64,000 nt of DNA. Origin: Macrotis lagotis (lineage: Eukaryota; Chordata; Mammalia; Peramelemorphia; Peramelidae). The stretch covers positions 281,109,067 through 281,173,066 of the forward strand of contig NC_133660.1 in the NCBI RefSeq assembly GCF_037893015.1. Reading direction: 5' to 3'. Shown one piece after another: positions 36,176 through 47,735 of the stretch (position 1 is the first letter of the stretch; each line of letters starts with the position of its first letter). The translations under genes were made by a program, and so were the position numbers. Below the pieces are notes generated by a model. That model had not been told where the DNA came from, did not search any database, and saw only the letters and a list, made by a program, of their open reading frames with translations.

Positions 36176-38850
36176 TTACACAGCGAGGCAGAAGGGCTGG
36201 AAGGGCAGGGAGGAGCTCAGGGCTGAGGGAAGTGGCAGGCTCACAGTAGATGCTTAATTCATGCATTCTGCCTGCCTGGCTGACACTCCTGTTGCTGCCC
36301 GCTGGGCATCTGAGGACGGTAAAAAACACATTGGGCTTGGGAATGGAGGCCCCGGGTTCCAGTCCCTCCAGCCTGGGCTGGCCTGTTCCTTCCCTGGGCC
36401 TCAGCTTCCACATCTGTCGGAGGCCCCTTAGAGACGGCTCAATGGGAGGGGAGAAGGGGAGGCTGGCCCCTGCCTCTTCCCCAGCCCCAGGCCTCCAGCT
36501 TGGGGGGGGGGGGGCTGAGCATCCCAGGGTGTAGGGGGAGCAGATGGGAGAATAGGCCCTGCCCCCACCCCAGCCCTGGGCACTTCAGCCCTCCTGTTTG
36601 GGAGGAGAGTGGAGATGGAGGGGCCTGAGCATCCCAGGGGGGGCTGAGCTTGGGGGCAGCAGAATGTGCAGAGCTTGGGAGGGCCGGTGGGCGGCTCAGG
36701 AGGTGGAGGAGAGGGCAGGGACAGGCCCAGGGATGGGGAGCAGATGGGGGAGGGGCCCTTGCAGATTCCTGGAGAGAACAGAAGGGAAGAAGGGAACAGG
36801 ACAGCCTGTGCTAAGGCCAAGGCCTGGGGCCCATTCCTAGAATCTGTACCTTGGCGGCTGGAAGCTCCCAGAAAGACAGGGGAGGCTGCCTCACTTCCTG
36901 CGCGGGGCTGGGGCCCCTCAGCACCGAGGTTGGGGGCGCTGGAAGGGGTGGCTGAGCAGGGAGAGGCAGCATCAGAGCTCGAGGGGACGGGGGAGGTGGG
37001 AGAGAGCCCGAGAGCACAGATGGAATGAGGGAATCAGTGAAGGAGTGAATGGCCCCTCCACATTTCCTCTGGCCACGGAGCGTGCTCAATGCGCTGGGAG
37101 CCCGGGCGACTCCTACCTCCAGGAGCTCCCACAGAGGACATGACATTCTCTGGCTCTGAGTACGAGCCAGAGAGGAAGGTCCTGGGGTTCTCAGGGGCCT
37201 GTGGCACAGCGGATGGTCAGCTCTCTTTTCAAGTCATCTCGGCCAATAAAATCCCGCCATGTCTTGATGGTAGACAAGGCCAAGGACTCCCTTCTGAGGA
37301 AAGCTGCAAAGCTGGTGGGAGGCGGGGGCAGGGGAAGCAGGAATGGATAGAGGAGGTGGGCTATGGCACCAAATCTGGCCAGTCAGGCTTGGTCTAGACC
37401 CCTCCCCAAAGTGGGGGCTCCAAGAAGCTCTAGCCAGCGGGAAAAGGGGTCCTCAGGAGTGGAGACAGGAGGCTGCTAAATGGAGCAATTATCACCACTC
37501 CTGCCTCACAGATGGAGAAACTGAGGCTGAGAAAGTTTAAGGAGCTTATTAACTAAGGCAGAATTTCAACCCCTGGTCTTTGTGACTCCATGTCCCAGGC
37601 CCTGTTCAATCACTGCCCCATTTCTTCTGTAGTAGAGGGTAAAGTAGTTGGCTCACCTCTGGGAAAATAGAGAAAATACTTTAGTCTGAGGAGTAAGAAT
37701 TTCAGGAAGCAGGAAGACAGCTGAGAGATCTGGGGGCCACTCTGGGCTATTTGAACTTGTGGCTACAGGTGGCCGCCCACTTTGCCTATGTCTAGGCCCC
37801 AGTAGATGGACAGATGACCCTAGAGAATAGCCTTGGGAAGCACTGACTGACCTTTAAGAGGACATGCCTCAAAGCGGCCACTGTGGAGAGGGGGATGGGG
37901 CACCCAGGACACTCTGGACCTGGAGTCGGGAGCCCCAGTTTCTGGTATCAGCTAGGTCACTATTGCTCTGTGGGGCCCTTTTCTTGGCCTTCAAATGAGG
38001 TGGCAGCCTTGGTGGGGTCATGGTGCCCAGTGGATTGCTTCCCTGGGACTGTCTTCTCCACCCCTTCCAGCTGGGTTCCCTGGGGCACAAGGCTGGCATT
38101 CACCAGGGCACTCTCTCAGTCCCAGCTGCCCGGCCCAGCTCCCCTTGGCACAATGGGCACAGGCAGCCTAAGGAAATGGGAAGTGCTAGGGCCCTGCCCC
38201 CTTCCTGACAAGAGACCTTTCTTTCTCCAGTTCTCTCCACCTGGCTTTGCTTCAACCTCTGAGCGATGGTAGACTCCAGATTCACGCTTAAGACTGCCAT
38301 CTCCTTTGCTCCATGGAAAGGGAAGCCCGACAAGGAGCTGGCCTCCCTACTCACAAGAAGATGAGAAAGTGGGAACCAAGAACAATGACAAAGCCAACAA
38401 GAAGAATCACCAGAGATACAGACCTGTCTCATCTGAGCCTCACTACTACCGTGGCTTGGTAGGAGTTGCTGTTGTGCCCATTTCACAGATGGAGAAACTG
38501 AAGCTTGGAGTGGTTCAGTGATTTGCCCAGGATGGCAGCATTAGTGTCAAAGGCTAAACTGAAAGCTGTGTCCTTCCTGACTGCAGGTTCCATTCCCTTC
38601 TCTGATACTTCCCAGGTATGACTCCTCAGAGGAATCCCCTCTGGGAATTTCAGTTTTTTCATCTGCAAAATGGACGAAATAATATTGGAAGATGCAGTGA
38701 TAGGGCCGTGTGGTGGCACATTTGGAGTCAGGAGTTCCTGAGTTCAAATCTTGCCTCTGATATTTTCTGTGTGACTCTAGGTATATCACTGAACCTTTCT
38801 AAGCTTCAATTTCCACAGTTGTAAGTGGCTTCCTAGCCACAAGTCTCTTC
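36176..38850. other. GC-rich intergenic stretch with MIR relics
   Basis: The part from 36250 to 37150 is G-rich but has few CpG pairs, so it does not look like a CpG-island promoter. Weak MIR relics lie at about 36330-36430 (+), 37480-37610 (-), 38430-38600 (-) and 38690-38830 (+). No exon is recognisable. Confidence 0.5.
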
Positions 38851-39545
38851 CCACTCCCATCCATTCTCTACTCAGCTATCAAAATACGATCATGTTATGC
38901 CCCTACTCCCTAACCGCCAAGAGCTCCCTATGCCTCTGAGATCAACTAGAAAACCTTCTGTTTGCTGTTCAAAGCCCATCTGACCTCCAACCTATCCACC
39001 AAAGTCTTCTGTCCAATGACTCCAGCCTTCTGGCTATTGTTCAAACACATCTCTCACCTCCAGACTTTGTCTCTGGTCTAACCCCATGCTTGGATGTCCT
39101 CTCTCATCATATCTCATCTTCAGGCAGTGTCTCTGGTCTTCTCCAAATCTAGATTGTCCTCTTTCACCATCTCTCACCTCCAGGCATTGTCTCTGGTCTT
39201 CCCCCATACCTGGAATGCCCTCTCTCATCATCTCTTACCTCTAGGATTTTTCTCTGGTCTCCTACACCTGGGTTACCCTCCCTCATCATCTCTCACCTCC
39301 AGGCATTGTCTCTGGCCATCTCTCCCACCTGGGATGCCCCCTCTCATCATCTCTGCCTCCCGACCACCAGCTAAAATCCTACCCTCTCTAGGAAGCCTCT
39401 CCAACCTGTTTGAATTCAGGTGTTTCCCCCCCGTTGATTGTCTTTAGAGTAGGAACTGTCCTTTGCCTTTTTTTGGTCATCACTTAATGTAGTACCTGGG
39501 AAATAGTAGGTGCTTAATAAACATTTATTGGTTTTTGACTGACTG
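38850..39545 (+). mobile_element. L2-type LINE 3' end, containing a tandem repeat
   Basis: The 3' part of an L2-like element is recognised by ctgttcaaagcccatctgac, tgggatgccccctctcatca, taggaagcctctccaacctg and the tail tagtaggtgcttaataaaca. A 60-bp segment inside it is repeated about five times (separate entry). Confidence 0.7.
39045..39360. repeat. 60-bp tandem repeat, about five copies, within L2
   Basis: The landmark gtctctgg (tctctgg in the fourth copy) recurs at 39069, 39129, 39189, 39250 and 39308. Each copy follows the order catctctcacctccaggca, ttgtctctggtcttc, acctggaatgccctctc. The copies differ at many positions, so the array is old. Confidence 0.85.
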
Positions 39546-39689
39546 CCCCCTCCAGGGGTGTGGTGGGGCTCATGTGAAATAACCTCAGATAATGCATGTT
39601 GCAAATCTTAAAGCTATCATAAATGTTACAGTGATCATTATTATATGTAATATTAATTATTTGCGCTTCAGGAGAAACCTACAGTTAGG

Positions 39690-39840
39690 GCTTAGGCTAA
39701 AACATGGTAGAGGGATCCAAGCACCAGACCTGAAAGAATCCTGGCTCTGCCATTCACTGTGTGACCCTAAACAAGTCCCTTCCACTCTGTGGGCTTCAGA
39801 GTCCAAGTCTAATGGTCTGTGGTTGAACAGGTCAAAGGGG
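39690..39840 (+). mobile_element. MIR relic
   Basis: The run aagcaccagacctgaaagaa, ctggctctgccattcactgt and gtgaccctaaacaagtccct follows the forward MIR order. Confidence 0.55.
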
Positions 39841-40145
39841 CAAGATGCCATGCCTGGCAAGAGGGCCGGACTATCTCAGTGCTTAGTAGCTGAAGTCTCC
39901 CCTTCTCCTTCCTCCAAAGGTTCAGGACCTCAGAGGTTTCTCAATGAACCCATCTACGCTGTCACCTCAATCGGTCTTCTAACTAGAATGCATTCCCACC
40001 ATTTTCTATGATATTTCTACAGAGGATTTAGCCAATGGGCTGGAAGTCAGCCTTTACCTCTTTCTATACCAGTTGGGAATACCAGTATGATCTGGTTCCA
40101 GATATTCAGTCTGAGTTCATTAAGACATCATTCTTGTTTTCTTGC

Positions 40146-40295
40146 TTTTTTTTTTTTTTTGCAAGGCAATGGGGTTAAGTGGCTTGCCCAAGGCCACACA
40201 GCTAGGTCATTATTAAGTGTCTGAGGCCAAATTTGAACTCAGGTCCTCCTAACTCCAGGGCTGGTGCTCTATCCACTGCACTGCTTAACTTCCCC
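40146..40295 (-). mobile_element. Marsupial SINE, reverse
   Basis: A T-rich tail, gcaaggcaatggggttaagt, gcttgcccaaggccacacag and a diverged head complement (actgcttaacttcccc) are present. Confidence 0.88.
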
Positions 40296-40781
40296 AGAAA
40301 GTCTCTTAAGGCTCAGCTTTCATTCTTACTCATGATGGGGCCCATCTGCCACTTTGCCAGTCACACGGTCTGACATGTTTCCTGCTACCTCACAAGTCAC
40401 TGGGTCTTGTATACAGCAGGTATGTCATCAGTGGTGATTGAATCAGACATTTTCCTCCTTGCAATCATTTTTGGTTCCTTACTTGTCCCCCTGAAACTTT
40501 CACCCTTGTCCCTTGTCCTGGGAGGGCAGATCAATGCCAAAAGGTCAGAGCTGGCACATAGTAGGGGCTTCATCGATACTTGCTGATGGCCTGTCTCATC
40601 ATATCCAGACAGGAGGGGCCCTAGGATTATCCAGTCATCAGCATCCTTGCTGCAAATTGCTTTTACCTCAAAGTTGGGGATCCTGTGTAGGTATGTATAG
40701 TATAGATGTAGATAAAATATATGTGAAACACACACAAGCTGTATGTATGCATGTGTGGGTACAGACATATATGTAACATGC

Positions 40782-40784
<3 letters not shown>

Positions 40785-40818
<34 letters not shown>
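40785..40818. repeat. (CA)n microsatellite
   Basis: About 16 CA units, preceded by a degenerate TATG/CATA stretch. Confidence 0.9.
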
Positions 40819-40819
<1 letters not shown>

Positions 40820-41879
40820 AAGGACCCCCCTGGGAACAAAAGGGAGCCGTTAACCCTCCTAGCCTCCCCAGTGAGCAGATCTGACGGTGTCTACAACTCC
40901 GGGTTCCCAGAGTCTCCCCGCTCAGGAGAATCAGAAGGTGCGTCTTGGAGCATGATTTGGATCATTTGCCTTCTCAGAGAGTGGGGCCTGGTCCCCTGCC
41001 ATGTTGGCCCCAGGCCTGGATGACCCATTTCTAATTTGGGAGCAATCACCACCTAAGTGACTGACATCAGTCAAAGAGGCGCTGGTCCATATGGCTGGGT
41101 CAATATCTTGAAAGCGGCCAAAGTTCACAGAGGGAATGTGAGCCGCCTCCTAATGGCTTCCTGAGCACGTTGGCAAATTCATCAAGGCCTTGAAGGTGGG
41201 GCCAGGGAAGGGCAGCAGGAGGAGGCAGGGCACCAGGAAGATAAGGGTTTCCAGGAGGTAGAGAAGTGAGATGTTGAGAAGTGGCTTTCAGCCATTGACG
41301 TGTCCAACCAAAGAGCACAGAGCAGTCAGCTGAGGCTGTTCAAGCCCTCCTGTTTATAACAGTGACCCTAGACTTTGCCCCCCTCCTCAGTCCCTCAAAC
41401 AACTGGGCAATGAGCTGCTGACCTCATTGGCTTGACCCTCAGGACTAAATTGGACTTTGAGCCGGCAATTAGCTGCCAAAGCAGGAAGCCCAGAGGGGTC
41501 ACTGGGTTAAATGGCAGGCATCTCCTTATGGGTCAGATGTACATGGGCCCCTACAGAGGGTGCTTGCCAGGGCAACCAGCCAGAGAGGATTACTCCATTG
41601 CAGCGGCTCTCTCTGCTTCCTTTTTGGTCTGGCTTAATGATCAGTCACCTGGATAGAGAGAGAGGCAGTCCTCCCAGAATAGGACTTGAGAGTCCTGATG
41701 GACTCCTCCCCAGGCAGGCCACATCAAAGGGTTTGGATTCAGTCCTGGGGAAAGGGTGGCACGGTTTAAGAAGGAGTTTCATACCTCATACCCTTCAGAT
41801 TGCCAATGATTTGTTTTAAGGAAAGTAATTATTGTTTGAGACATTCTGGGAAAACAGGTACATGAATACATTGTCAGAT

Positions 41880-42058
41880 TCCTTGGGCAAATCACTTCAC
41901 TCTGTTTCAGTTTCCTCAATTGTAAAATGAGAGTAATAGCAGCACTTACCTCTGCAGTTTGTAATGAGGTTCAAATGTGATAATGTTGGTAGAGCAGCAC
42001 TTAACACAGGTCTGGCACATAGTAGGGACTTAATAAATGTTAGAAATGGTTACTGTTG
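41880..42058 (+). mobile_element. MIR, 3' two-thirds
   Basis: Contains gggcaaatcacttcactctg, agtttcctcaattgtaaaat and gaggttcaaatgtgataatg, ending in ctggcacatagtagggactt and aataaatgtt. This is the MIR core and tail in order. Confidence 0.75.
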
Positions 42059-42065
42059 GAGCAAT

Positions 42066-42665
42066 GACCAGGAAAGTAATTTGGAACCATAAGTAGACAT
42101 CTATATCCTTTGACTCAGGATTATCATTAAAAGGACTGTAGCCTTTGACATAGCCTAGGTTTATATCCAAGAAAGAGGAAACAGATTCTTTTTTACAAAA
42201 TTTTTTATTACAGCTTTGGCAGGGGGAAGGTTATAGCAAAGAACTTTAAATAAGGGGGCCCCCTCCCAGTAAGAAAATGTTGACCCAATGGTGGTAGGTT
42301 AGTGTCATCAAATATGATGTATCATAAAAAATGATGAAAAATACAGCTTCAGAGAAACCTGGGAAGACCTGTGTGAACTGATGCACAGTGAAGGGAGCAG
42401 AACCAGAACAATTTGTAAAAGTGCAACAGTATTGCAAAGATAAACAACTCTGAAGAATGTAAGAATTCTGCTGGTTGTAAGGGCCAATCATCATTCACAA
42501 GGATTGGTTTTGAAACTTGTCCCACACTTCCTGGAAGAGATGGACTTGAGATGCAGAAGACAGACATTGATGGATATGACCAAAGTAGGAATGGATTTTG
42601 CTAATTATGCAAAGGATGGTGGGAAAGAAAGAAAATAAAAGTATATTATTTGAAAGAAATTTTTT
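42066..42665 (+). mobile_element. Marsupial L1 3' end
   Basis: The stretch includes atgatgaaaaatacagcttc, agagaaacctgggaagacct, gtgtgaactgatgcacagtg, aagggagcagaaccagaaca and a tail region with gatggtgggaaagaaag. This is the usual order of a marsupial L1 3' region. The left border is uncertain. Confidence 0.65.
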
Positions 42666-42685
42666 TTAAAAAAATGGAGGGGAGG

Positions 42686-42837
42686 GGAGGGGCGGCTAGG
42701 TGGTGTAGTGAATAAAGCACCAGCCCTGGAGTCAGGAGTACCTGGGTTTAAATCCGGTCTCAGACACTTAATAATTACCTAGCTGTGTGGCCTTGGGCAA
42801 GCCACTTAACCCTATTTGCCTTGCAAAAACCTAAAAA
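42686..42837 (+). mobile_element. Young marsupial SINE inserted just after an L1 end
   Basis: A full copy with head ggggcggctaggtggtgtag and an A tail after ttgcaaaaacct. The duplication aaaaaaatggaggg lies at 42668-42681 and 42838-42851. Confidence 0.9.
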
Positions 42838-43379
42838 AAAAAAATGGAGGGTGATAAGCTAAAGATTGTCCAGAGGAAGATAGCCAGACAGAGTAGGGTC
42901 CTTCAAGTCATGCCAGATGCAGGGCAGATGACGGATCTGGGACTGTGTGACCCAAGAGGGAACATGAGATCCACCTACCGGGATTCAAAGGACCATCTAG
43001 TTAGTAGACAAGAGATTGGAATGATTAGGCTTTTTCCAAAGTAGAACTGCAAAAGGTCAAAACTTTAAGCTCAATGTTTGAGTTGGGGGGGCTGGATCTG
43101 CTTCACTGGGGAGGCCTCTAAGTGAGGCTGGAGTTTGGCATTAGGTTAAGATGGAATAAAATTGCCCTATTTCTGAGTAAGAGATTTTCTTACTTATATT
43201 CATCCCAAATGGGCCAAAGATAGAAAAGAACTCAGAAACACACAGATAACCACAGCAAGCCTTTTTGTGGTAGCAGAGACCTAGAAACAAAGCAGATGTG
43301 GAAAATCTCCCTGCTCCCCTGGCCCCCACAATGATCCCCACTTGGTCTACACTGCCAGTCTCTGTCCTCTGTAATCCAG

Positions 43380-43720
43380 CTGTCCAAGTAATGTGCCCAA
43401 AGGACAGGTCTGATTGTGTGGCTATACTGCTCAAGAAACTTCCTTGGCTCCCTATGGCCTAAAATCAAATGTCTATTTTTGGAATTTCAAGGTCTTCATA
43501 GAGTGCCTCCAACTGACCTTTCCAAATTTATGACCAATTACTCTTGTCTAAGTCAAACTGGCCTCATTGTTGCTTCTCTGAACTCTATACTCTCAAAATG
43601 TCTGTCTTCTATGCCCAGAATCTCCTGTCCTTCTGCCTCTTAGAATTCTGAACTTGGAACTCAGCTCAATGGCCACCTCCTCTGGGAGCCCTCTCCTTAA
43701 TTAAATCCCCCAGCTGCTAA
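43380..43720 (+). mobile_element. L2-type LINE 3' fragment
   Basis: The run ggacaggtctgattgtgtgg, cttggctccctatggcctaa, actgacctttccaaatttat and tgggagccctctcc resembles the 3' end of L2-like elements. Confidence 0.6.
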
Positions 43721-43794
43721 AGGGTCCTTCCACCAAAGCTAAAGAGTATAAATTTTGTATTTCCTATATGTGTGCATGGGATCAGCGATTTGGG

Positions 43795-43955
43795 GCTGCA
43801 AAGGATATTAGCTGTCATCTAATTCCATGTCCTCATTTACAAATGAGGAAACAAGTTTAAAGGGTTCAACACAGCCAGGATATCAGAGGCAACCACTGAA
43901 CCCAGTCCTTCCTGAATGAGAGTTCACCTCTCTAACCATAATGCCATATTACTTC
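43795..43955 (-). mobile_element. MIR relic, reverse
   Basis: The run catttacaaatgaggaaaca and gaacccagtccttcctgaat appears in the reverse MIR order, strongly diverged. Confidence 0.5.
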
Positions 43956-44321
43956 TCACATAATACTTGCTGACTGATGGACGGTTAGTGGACATGGGCT
44001 GGCTAGATGACCATAGACAACCTTCCTAAGTCTGCAATTCTAATTCCTCTGAACCTCTAGCCTAAATGCTGAATAAGGAAAAGGGGCCTAGCTGTGGGTG
44101 GCAAGGACAGGATCTGCCCTTCACAAAGTCTACACCCTATCAGATGGACTGTTTGTGGTAGAGCCTTCCATACTTTGATTGTCTGTTCAGTCACAAATGA
44201 CACACTGTTCCTTGATCCCAACATAGTGATGCCATTTAGACTCTCTTCAAGAATAAAGAACAGCAACCAACCAACCAACCAATCCTGTTTGCCTCCCTCC
44301 TCCTATCTTGTCTCTGATCTC

Positions 44322-44475
44322 TTTTTCTTAGGTTTTTTTGCAAGGCAATGGGGTTAAGTGACTTGCCCAAGGTCACACATCTAGGAATTATTAAGTGTCT
44401 GAGGCTGGATTTGAACTCAGGTCCTCCTGACTCCAGGGCTGGTGTTCTATTCACTGCACCGCCTAGCTGCCCCAC
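44322..44475 (-). mobile_element. Marsupial SINE, reverse, with 16-bp target-site duplication
   Basis: A full reverse copy from a T-rich tail to caccgcctagctgcccc. The duplication is tcttgtctctgatctc at 44306-44321 and tcttgtctctaatctc at 44476-44491, with one mismatch. Confidence 0.92.
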
Positions 44476-44777
44476 TCTTGTCTCTAATCTCAACTGCCTT
44501 CCAAAAAATGGGGTGATACTGTCTCCCTAATATCTTTGTGTGAAAGCCAGGAGGCCAGTCCAGGCACAATTGTTTGGGCCATTGAGCAGGGAACTGGTCT
44601 GGTGAACTGGTGGTTGGTCATTCTCTGATCCTACTGGCAGCGCTCCTCACTGACCAATATGGACCAGGGTCCCCAGGCTTGAATGGATATCCCCAGTCCA
44701 TTCACAAAGTATTGGTAAGTAGCCTTTGCATAGTTGCTAGTCCATAACATGTTGATTGGTACTGCTGAAGACTGGAT

Positions 44778-45050
44778 AGTCTCTTCCTCCTCTTCTTCCT
44801 TCATGCCCCCTCCCTCTTCTTTTCCTCCTCCTCTCTTTCCTCCTCCTTCTTCTCTCCTTTTTCTTCTTCTCTTCTTCCTTTTCCTCCTCCTCCTTCCACT
44901 TCTCTTCCTCCTCCCCATTCCCTCCTTCTTCTCCTCTTCCTCCTCCCCCTTTCCTCCTTCTTCTCTTCTTCCTCCTTCCCTTACCCCTTCTTTTTCTCCC
45001 CTTCACTTTCTTTTTCTCTTTCTCCTTTGCTTTCTTTTCCTCCCCACCTC
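44778..45050. repeat. (CCT/TTC)n polypyrimidine tract
   Basis: About 270 bp almost wholly C and T on the + strand, made of ttcctcctcc and ttcttctcct steps. Reverse frames read as Lys/Arg/Glu/Gly strings and are not genes. Confidence 0.9.
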
Positions 45051-46475
45051 ATGGTAGCTGGGGCATAAAGGAATGATCAGCAGCCAATCAGGGGTAAAAG
45101 TTGAATGAACCTAGAGAAGACCCACAAGGGTCTTGACCCACAACTAAGTGACTCACACCGTTCTTTTGAAGATGACACTGGCCACCAGGCACAGGCCAGG
45201 CCAGAAATGGGTCCTTGAGATCAAAGCTATGAGCCACCTTACCTTGTCTTCCTCTCCCCGACCTCTGCCCAAGTCCAATGTCATATCCCTTGCTCCACCC
45301 CATGAACCCTTCCCTGCCCCACCCCTCTCATCGCCCTTAGGCCTTAAGGAGCCCTCATGTGCACAGTTCATTCAGTTCACAATGGAGGATGGTACTAGAA
45401 ATGACAATAATAGTCCTAATAATTAGAATTATATTTTACTGGGGAGGAGTAACTGCTAAATAAGTGCATCAGTCTTAGCCCTTACTAGAAGGCTCCTTCA
45501 TCATGTGACCTGAAAGTGAGGCCACCTTGGGTCTTCCATTGCCAACTGGCACAGCTCAGCCTGACTCCAACTGCAATGACTGGTCTCTAGCTCAGGAGAA
45601 GGTCCTCAGAGACCCAAGCCCTGAAGAGGAAGGAAAAGCCACTCTGTTCCCCAGATGGGGGACAGCACTCACAAGAACTGCCTTCCCAGCCCACCAGAAG
45701 GGTCACAGGTCAGGACCACAGACGGAAACCTGGAAAAGCCCAGCCAAAAATGATTCCCTGAGATGGGACGGGCTCTTAGAACAAGGAATGTTAGAGATGG
45801 CAGGGTCCATACAGATGCTGCCTTATATTGTTCCTACTGAAAGCCTCTTGCCTTCTCCCATTTTCATGGCATTTTTTCTTTGAGGTGCCAGGATCTCTAG
45901 GGAAGTGCCAACCCTTGGACAGCCCATAATCCAAAGGGGACACATTACCAAGCTTCGGCCTCTGGCTTGACAGGAGAGCAGAGGGGTCTGAATTAGTGGG
46001 TTGCCTCTTCTTTTCCTCCCCAGGGAAGGAAGCTGCGTGATGATTGTGAATTCTGGAGAAGAGATGATATCCAGGGTCAAAGGGCCCAAGAGCAGACCAG
46101 AAATTCTGAGTGAATCCCAGTGCCCTAATTATAAGAGGAGAAAATATACACAACCAGAAGGACACATGGAAATGTCCCCCAGGTAGGCCATCCCTCTTTG
46201 GACCGCATTGGACCTGGGCCGGCTGCTGAGAGGGTCGGCCAGGTCATATAGCTAATAAGAGGCAGGCAGGATTTGAACACAGACCCTCTAACTCCACAGT
46301 AATTCTCCTTCTCTGGCAGGTGTGGCTTTGACAGGAAATCAAGAGGCCTACTTCTGGCACTCTCTTCTACTGCCTCTCATCGACCTGGGGCTAAGGCACT
46401 TAGAATGCTCTGAGCCTTAGTTCCCCATTCTGTAAAACTGGCATGATATTCAGGACTTTAGAAATTCCTTATTAT

Positions 46476-46712
46476 TATTCAGGTGTTTTTCAGTCATGTC
46501 TGACTCTTCATGACCCCATTTGAGGTTTTCTTGGCAAAGATACCAGAGTAGTTGACCATTTCCTTCTCTAGCTCATTTTATAAATGAGGAAACTGAGGCA
46601 GACAGGTTGAAGTGATTTGCCCAGGGTCACATAGCTAGAAGGTATCTGGGCTAGATTTGAACTCAGCTCCTCCTGACCCCAGGCCCAGACTTCTGTGCCT
46701 ATTATACCTCTT
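46476..46712 (-). mobile_element. MAR1-like SINE, full length, reverse
   Basis: The run cagtcatgtctgactcttca, tttgaggttttcttggcaaa, gaccatttccttctctagct, aaatgaggaaactgaggcag and gtgatttgcccagggtcaca is the complete reverse order of the older long-tailed marsupial SINE. Confidence 0.8.
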
Positions 46713-47035
46713 AGATGACCTTAAAGTTCTCTTTCTGCTCTAAATCTCTGGTCCCCTGGTGTTGCTAGGGACCCTAAGTTCTAATCTTAGCTGAGAAGTT
46801 ACTGGAGAAGTGCTATTTATTTCAAGTCAGTGAACATTCTACATTTTGAAATTTCTTTTATGTTATTTCTTTCTTTCTCATGATTCCCCCCCGCCTTTAG
46901 TTCTAAGTTTTCTTTCACAACATGACTAATATGGAAATATGTTAAACATGATGCTACATATACAGCTTATACCAGATTGTTCCCTTCCATGGAGAGGGGA
47001 AAGGGAAAGGAGGGTGGTTAAAAAATGTGGAACTT

Positions 47036-47190
47036 GGGGGTGGCTAGGTGGTGTAGTGGATAGAGTACCGGCCCTGGAGTCAGGAGGACCTGAGTTCAAT
47101 CTAGCCTCAGACACTTAATAATGACCTAGCTGTATGACCTTGGGCAAGTCACTTAACCCCATTGCCTTGCAAAAACCTAAAAAAAATGTA
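47036..47190 (+). mobile_element. Marsupial SINE inside an L1 end
   Basis: Head gggggtggctaggtggtgta and a tail ttgccttgcaaaaacctaaa. The flanks share aaaatgtggaactt (left) and aaaatgtagaactt (right), an imperfect target duplication. Confidence 0.9.
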
Positions 47191-47258
47191 GAACTTATAA
47201 ACTTGCAAATGCCTTGCAAAAACCTAAAAAAAAATGTAGAACTTATAAACTTGCAAAT
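47164..47258. repeat. 47-bp tandem duplication across SINE tail and L1 flank
   Basis: The segment gccttgcaaaaacctaaaaa through aacttataaacttgcaaat occurs at 47164-47210 and again at 47211-47258, differing by one extra A. It joins SINE tail to L1 flank, so it arose after the SINE inserted. Confidence 0.93.
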
Positions 47259-47579
47259 GGATGAATTTTGAAAACTACCTTTCTATGTAATTGGAAAAAT
47301 AAAATAAAAATGACATTAAAAAATCAGTGAACATTTGCCTACTCTGTGCCAAAACCCTAGACTAGACACTGAGGAGGCAAAGATAAGAGGGGGGAAAAGT
47401 CCTCATGCTCAAGGAGTTTATGGTTCATTAGGGCAAACAACCCATAGATAAGTAGATAAAAATTAAATACAAAGAATTCTTTCTGTAGGAAACATAAATA
47501 ATTGAGAGAAACTAATTGTAAGAAGTGACCCCAAGAAATAATAATTGTTGGAGGGATTGTGGGACACTAATGTATTTTT

Positions 47580-47719
47580 TTTTGTAAGGCAAATGGGGTT
47601 AAGTGGCTTGCCCAAGGCCACACAGCTGGGTAATTATTAAGTGTCTGAGACCAGATTTGAACCCAGTTACTCCTGACTCCAGGGCCGGTACTCTATCCAC
47701 TACACCACCTAGCCACCCC
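47580..47719 (-). mobile_element. Marsupial SINE, reverse, with 16-bp target-site duplication
   Basis: A reverse full copy. The duplication is acactaatgtattttt at 47564-47579 and acactaatatattttt at 47720-47735, with one mismatch. Confidence 0.9.
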
Positions 47720-47735
47720 ACACTAATATATTTTT

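Larger units (their letters stand above)
46860..47325 (+). mobile_element. Marsupial L1 3' end, split by a SINE
   Basis: The left part has catgactaatatggaaatat, gttaaacatgatgctacata and ccatggagaggggaaaggg. The right part has gaattttgaaaactaccttt and tatgtaattggaaaaataaa. The SINE at 47036-47190 lies between them. Confidence 0.75.

Noticed and set aside
34789..36257. Three overlapping forward open frames of about 480 codons made of Cys, Val, Ser and Leu
   Set aside because: They exist only because the TG/TCTG repeat contains no stop codon in any forward frame. There is no domain, complexity or splice context.
36598..37397. G-rich region considered as a CpG-island promoter or first exon of the next gene
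   Set aside because: CpG pairs are sparse despite the high G content, and no start-proximal coding sequence is recognisable.
38990..39420. Regularly spaced repeats considered as a CRISPR array
   Set aside because: The repeats are diverged, contiguous 60-bp units inside an L2 LINE in a vertebrate genome, without unique spacers.
44631..45057. Lys/Glu/Arg/Gly-rich reverse frames and Pro/Phe/Leu forward frame
   Set aside because: They are translations of the polypyrimidine tract and not genes.
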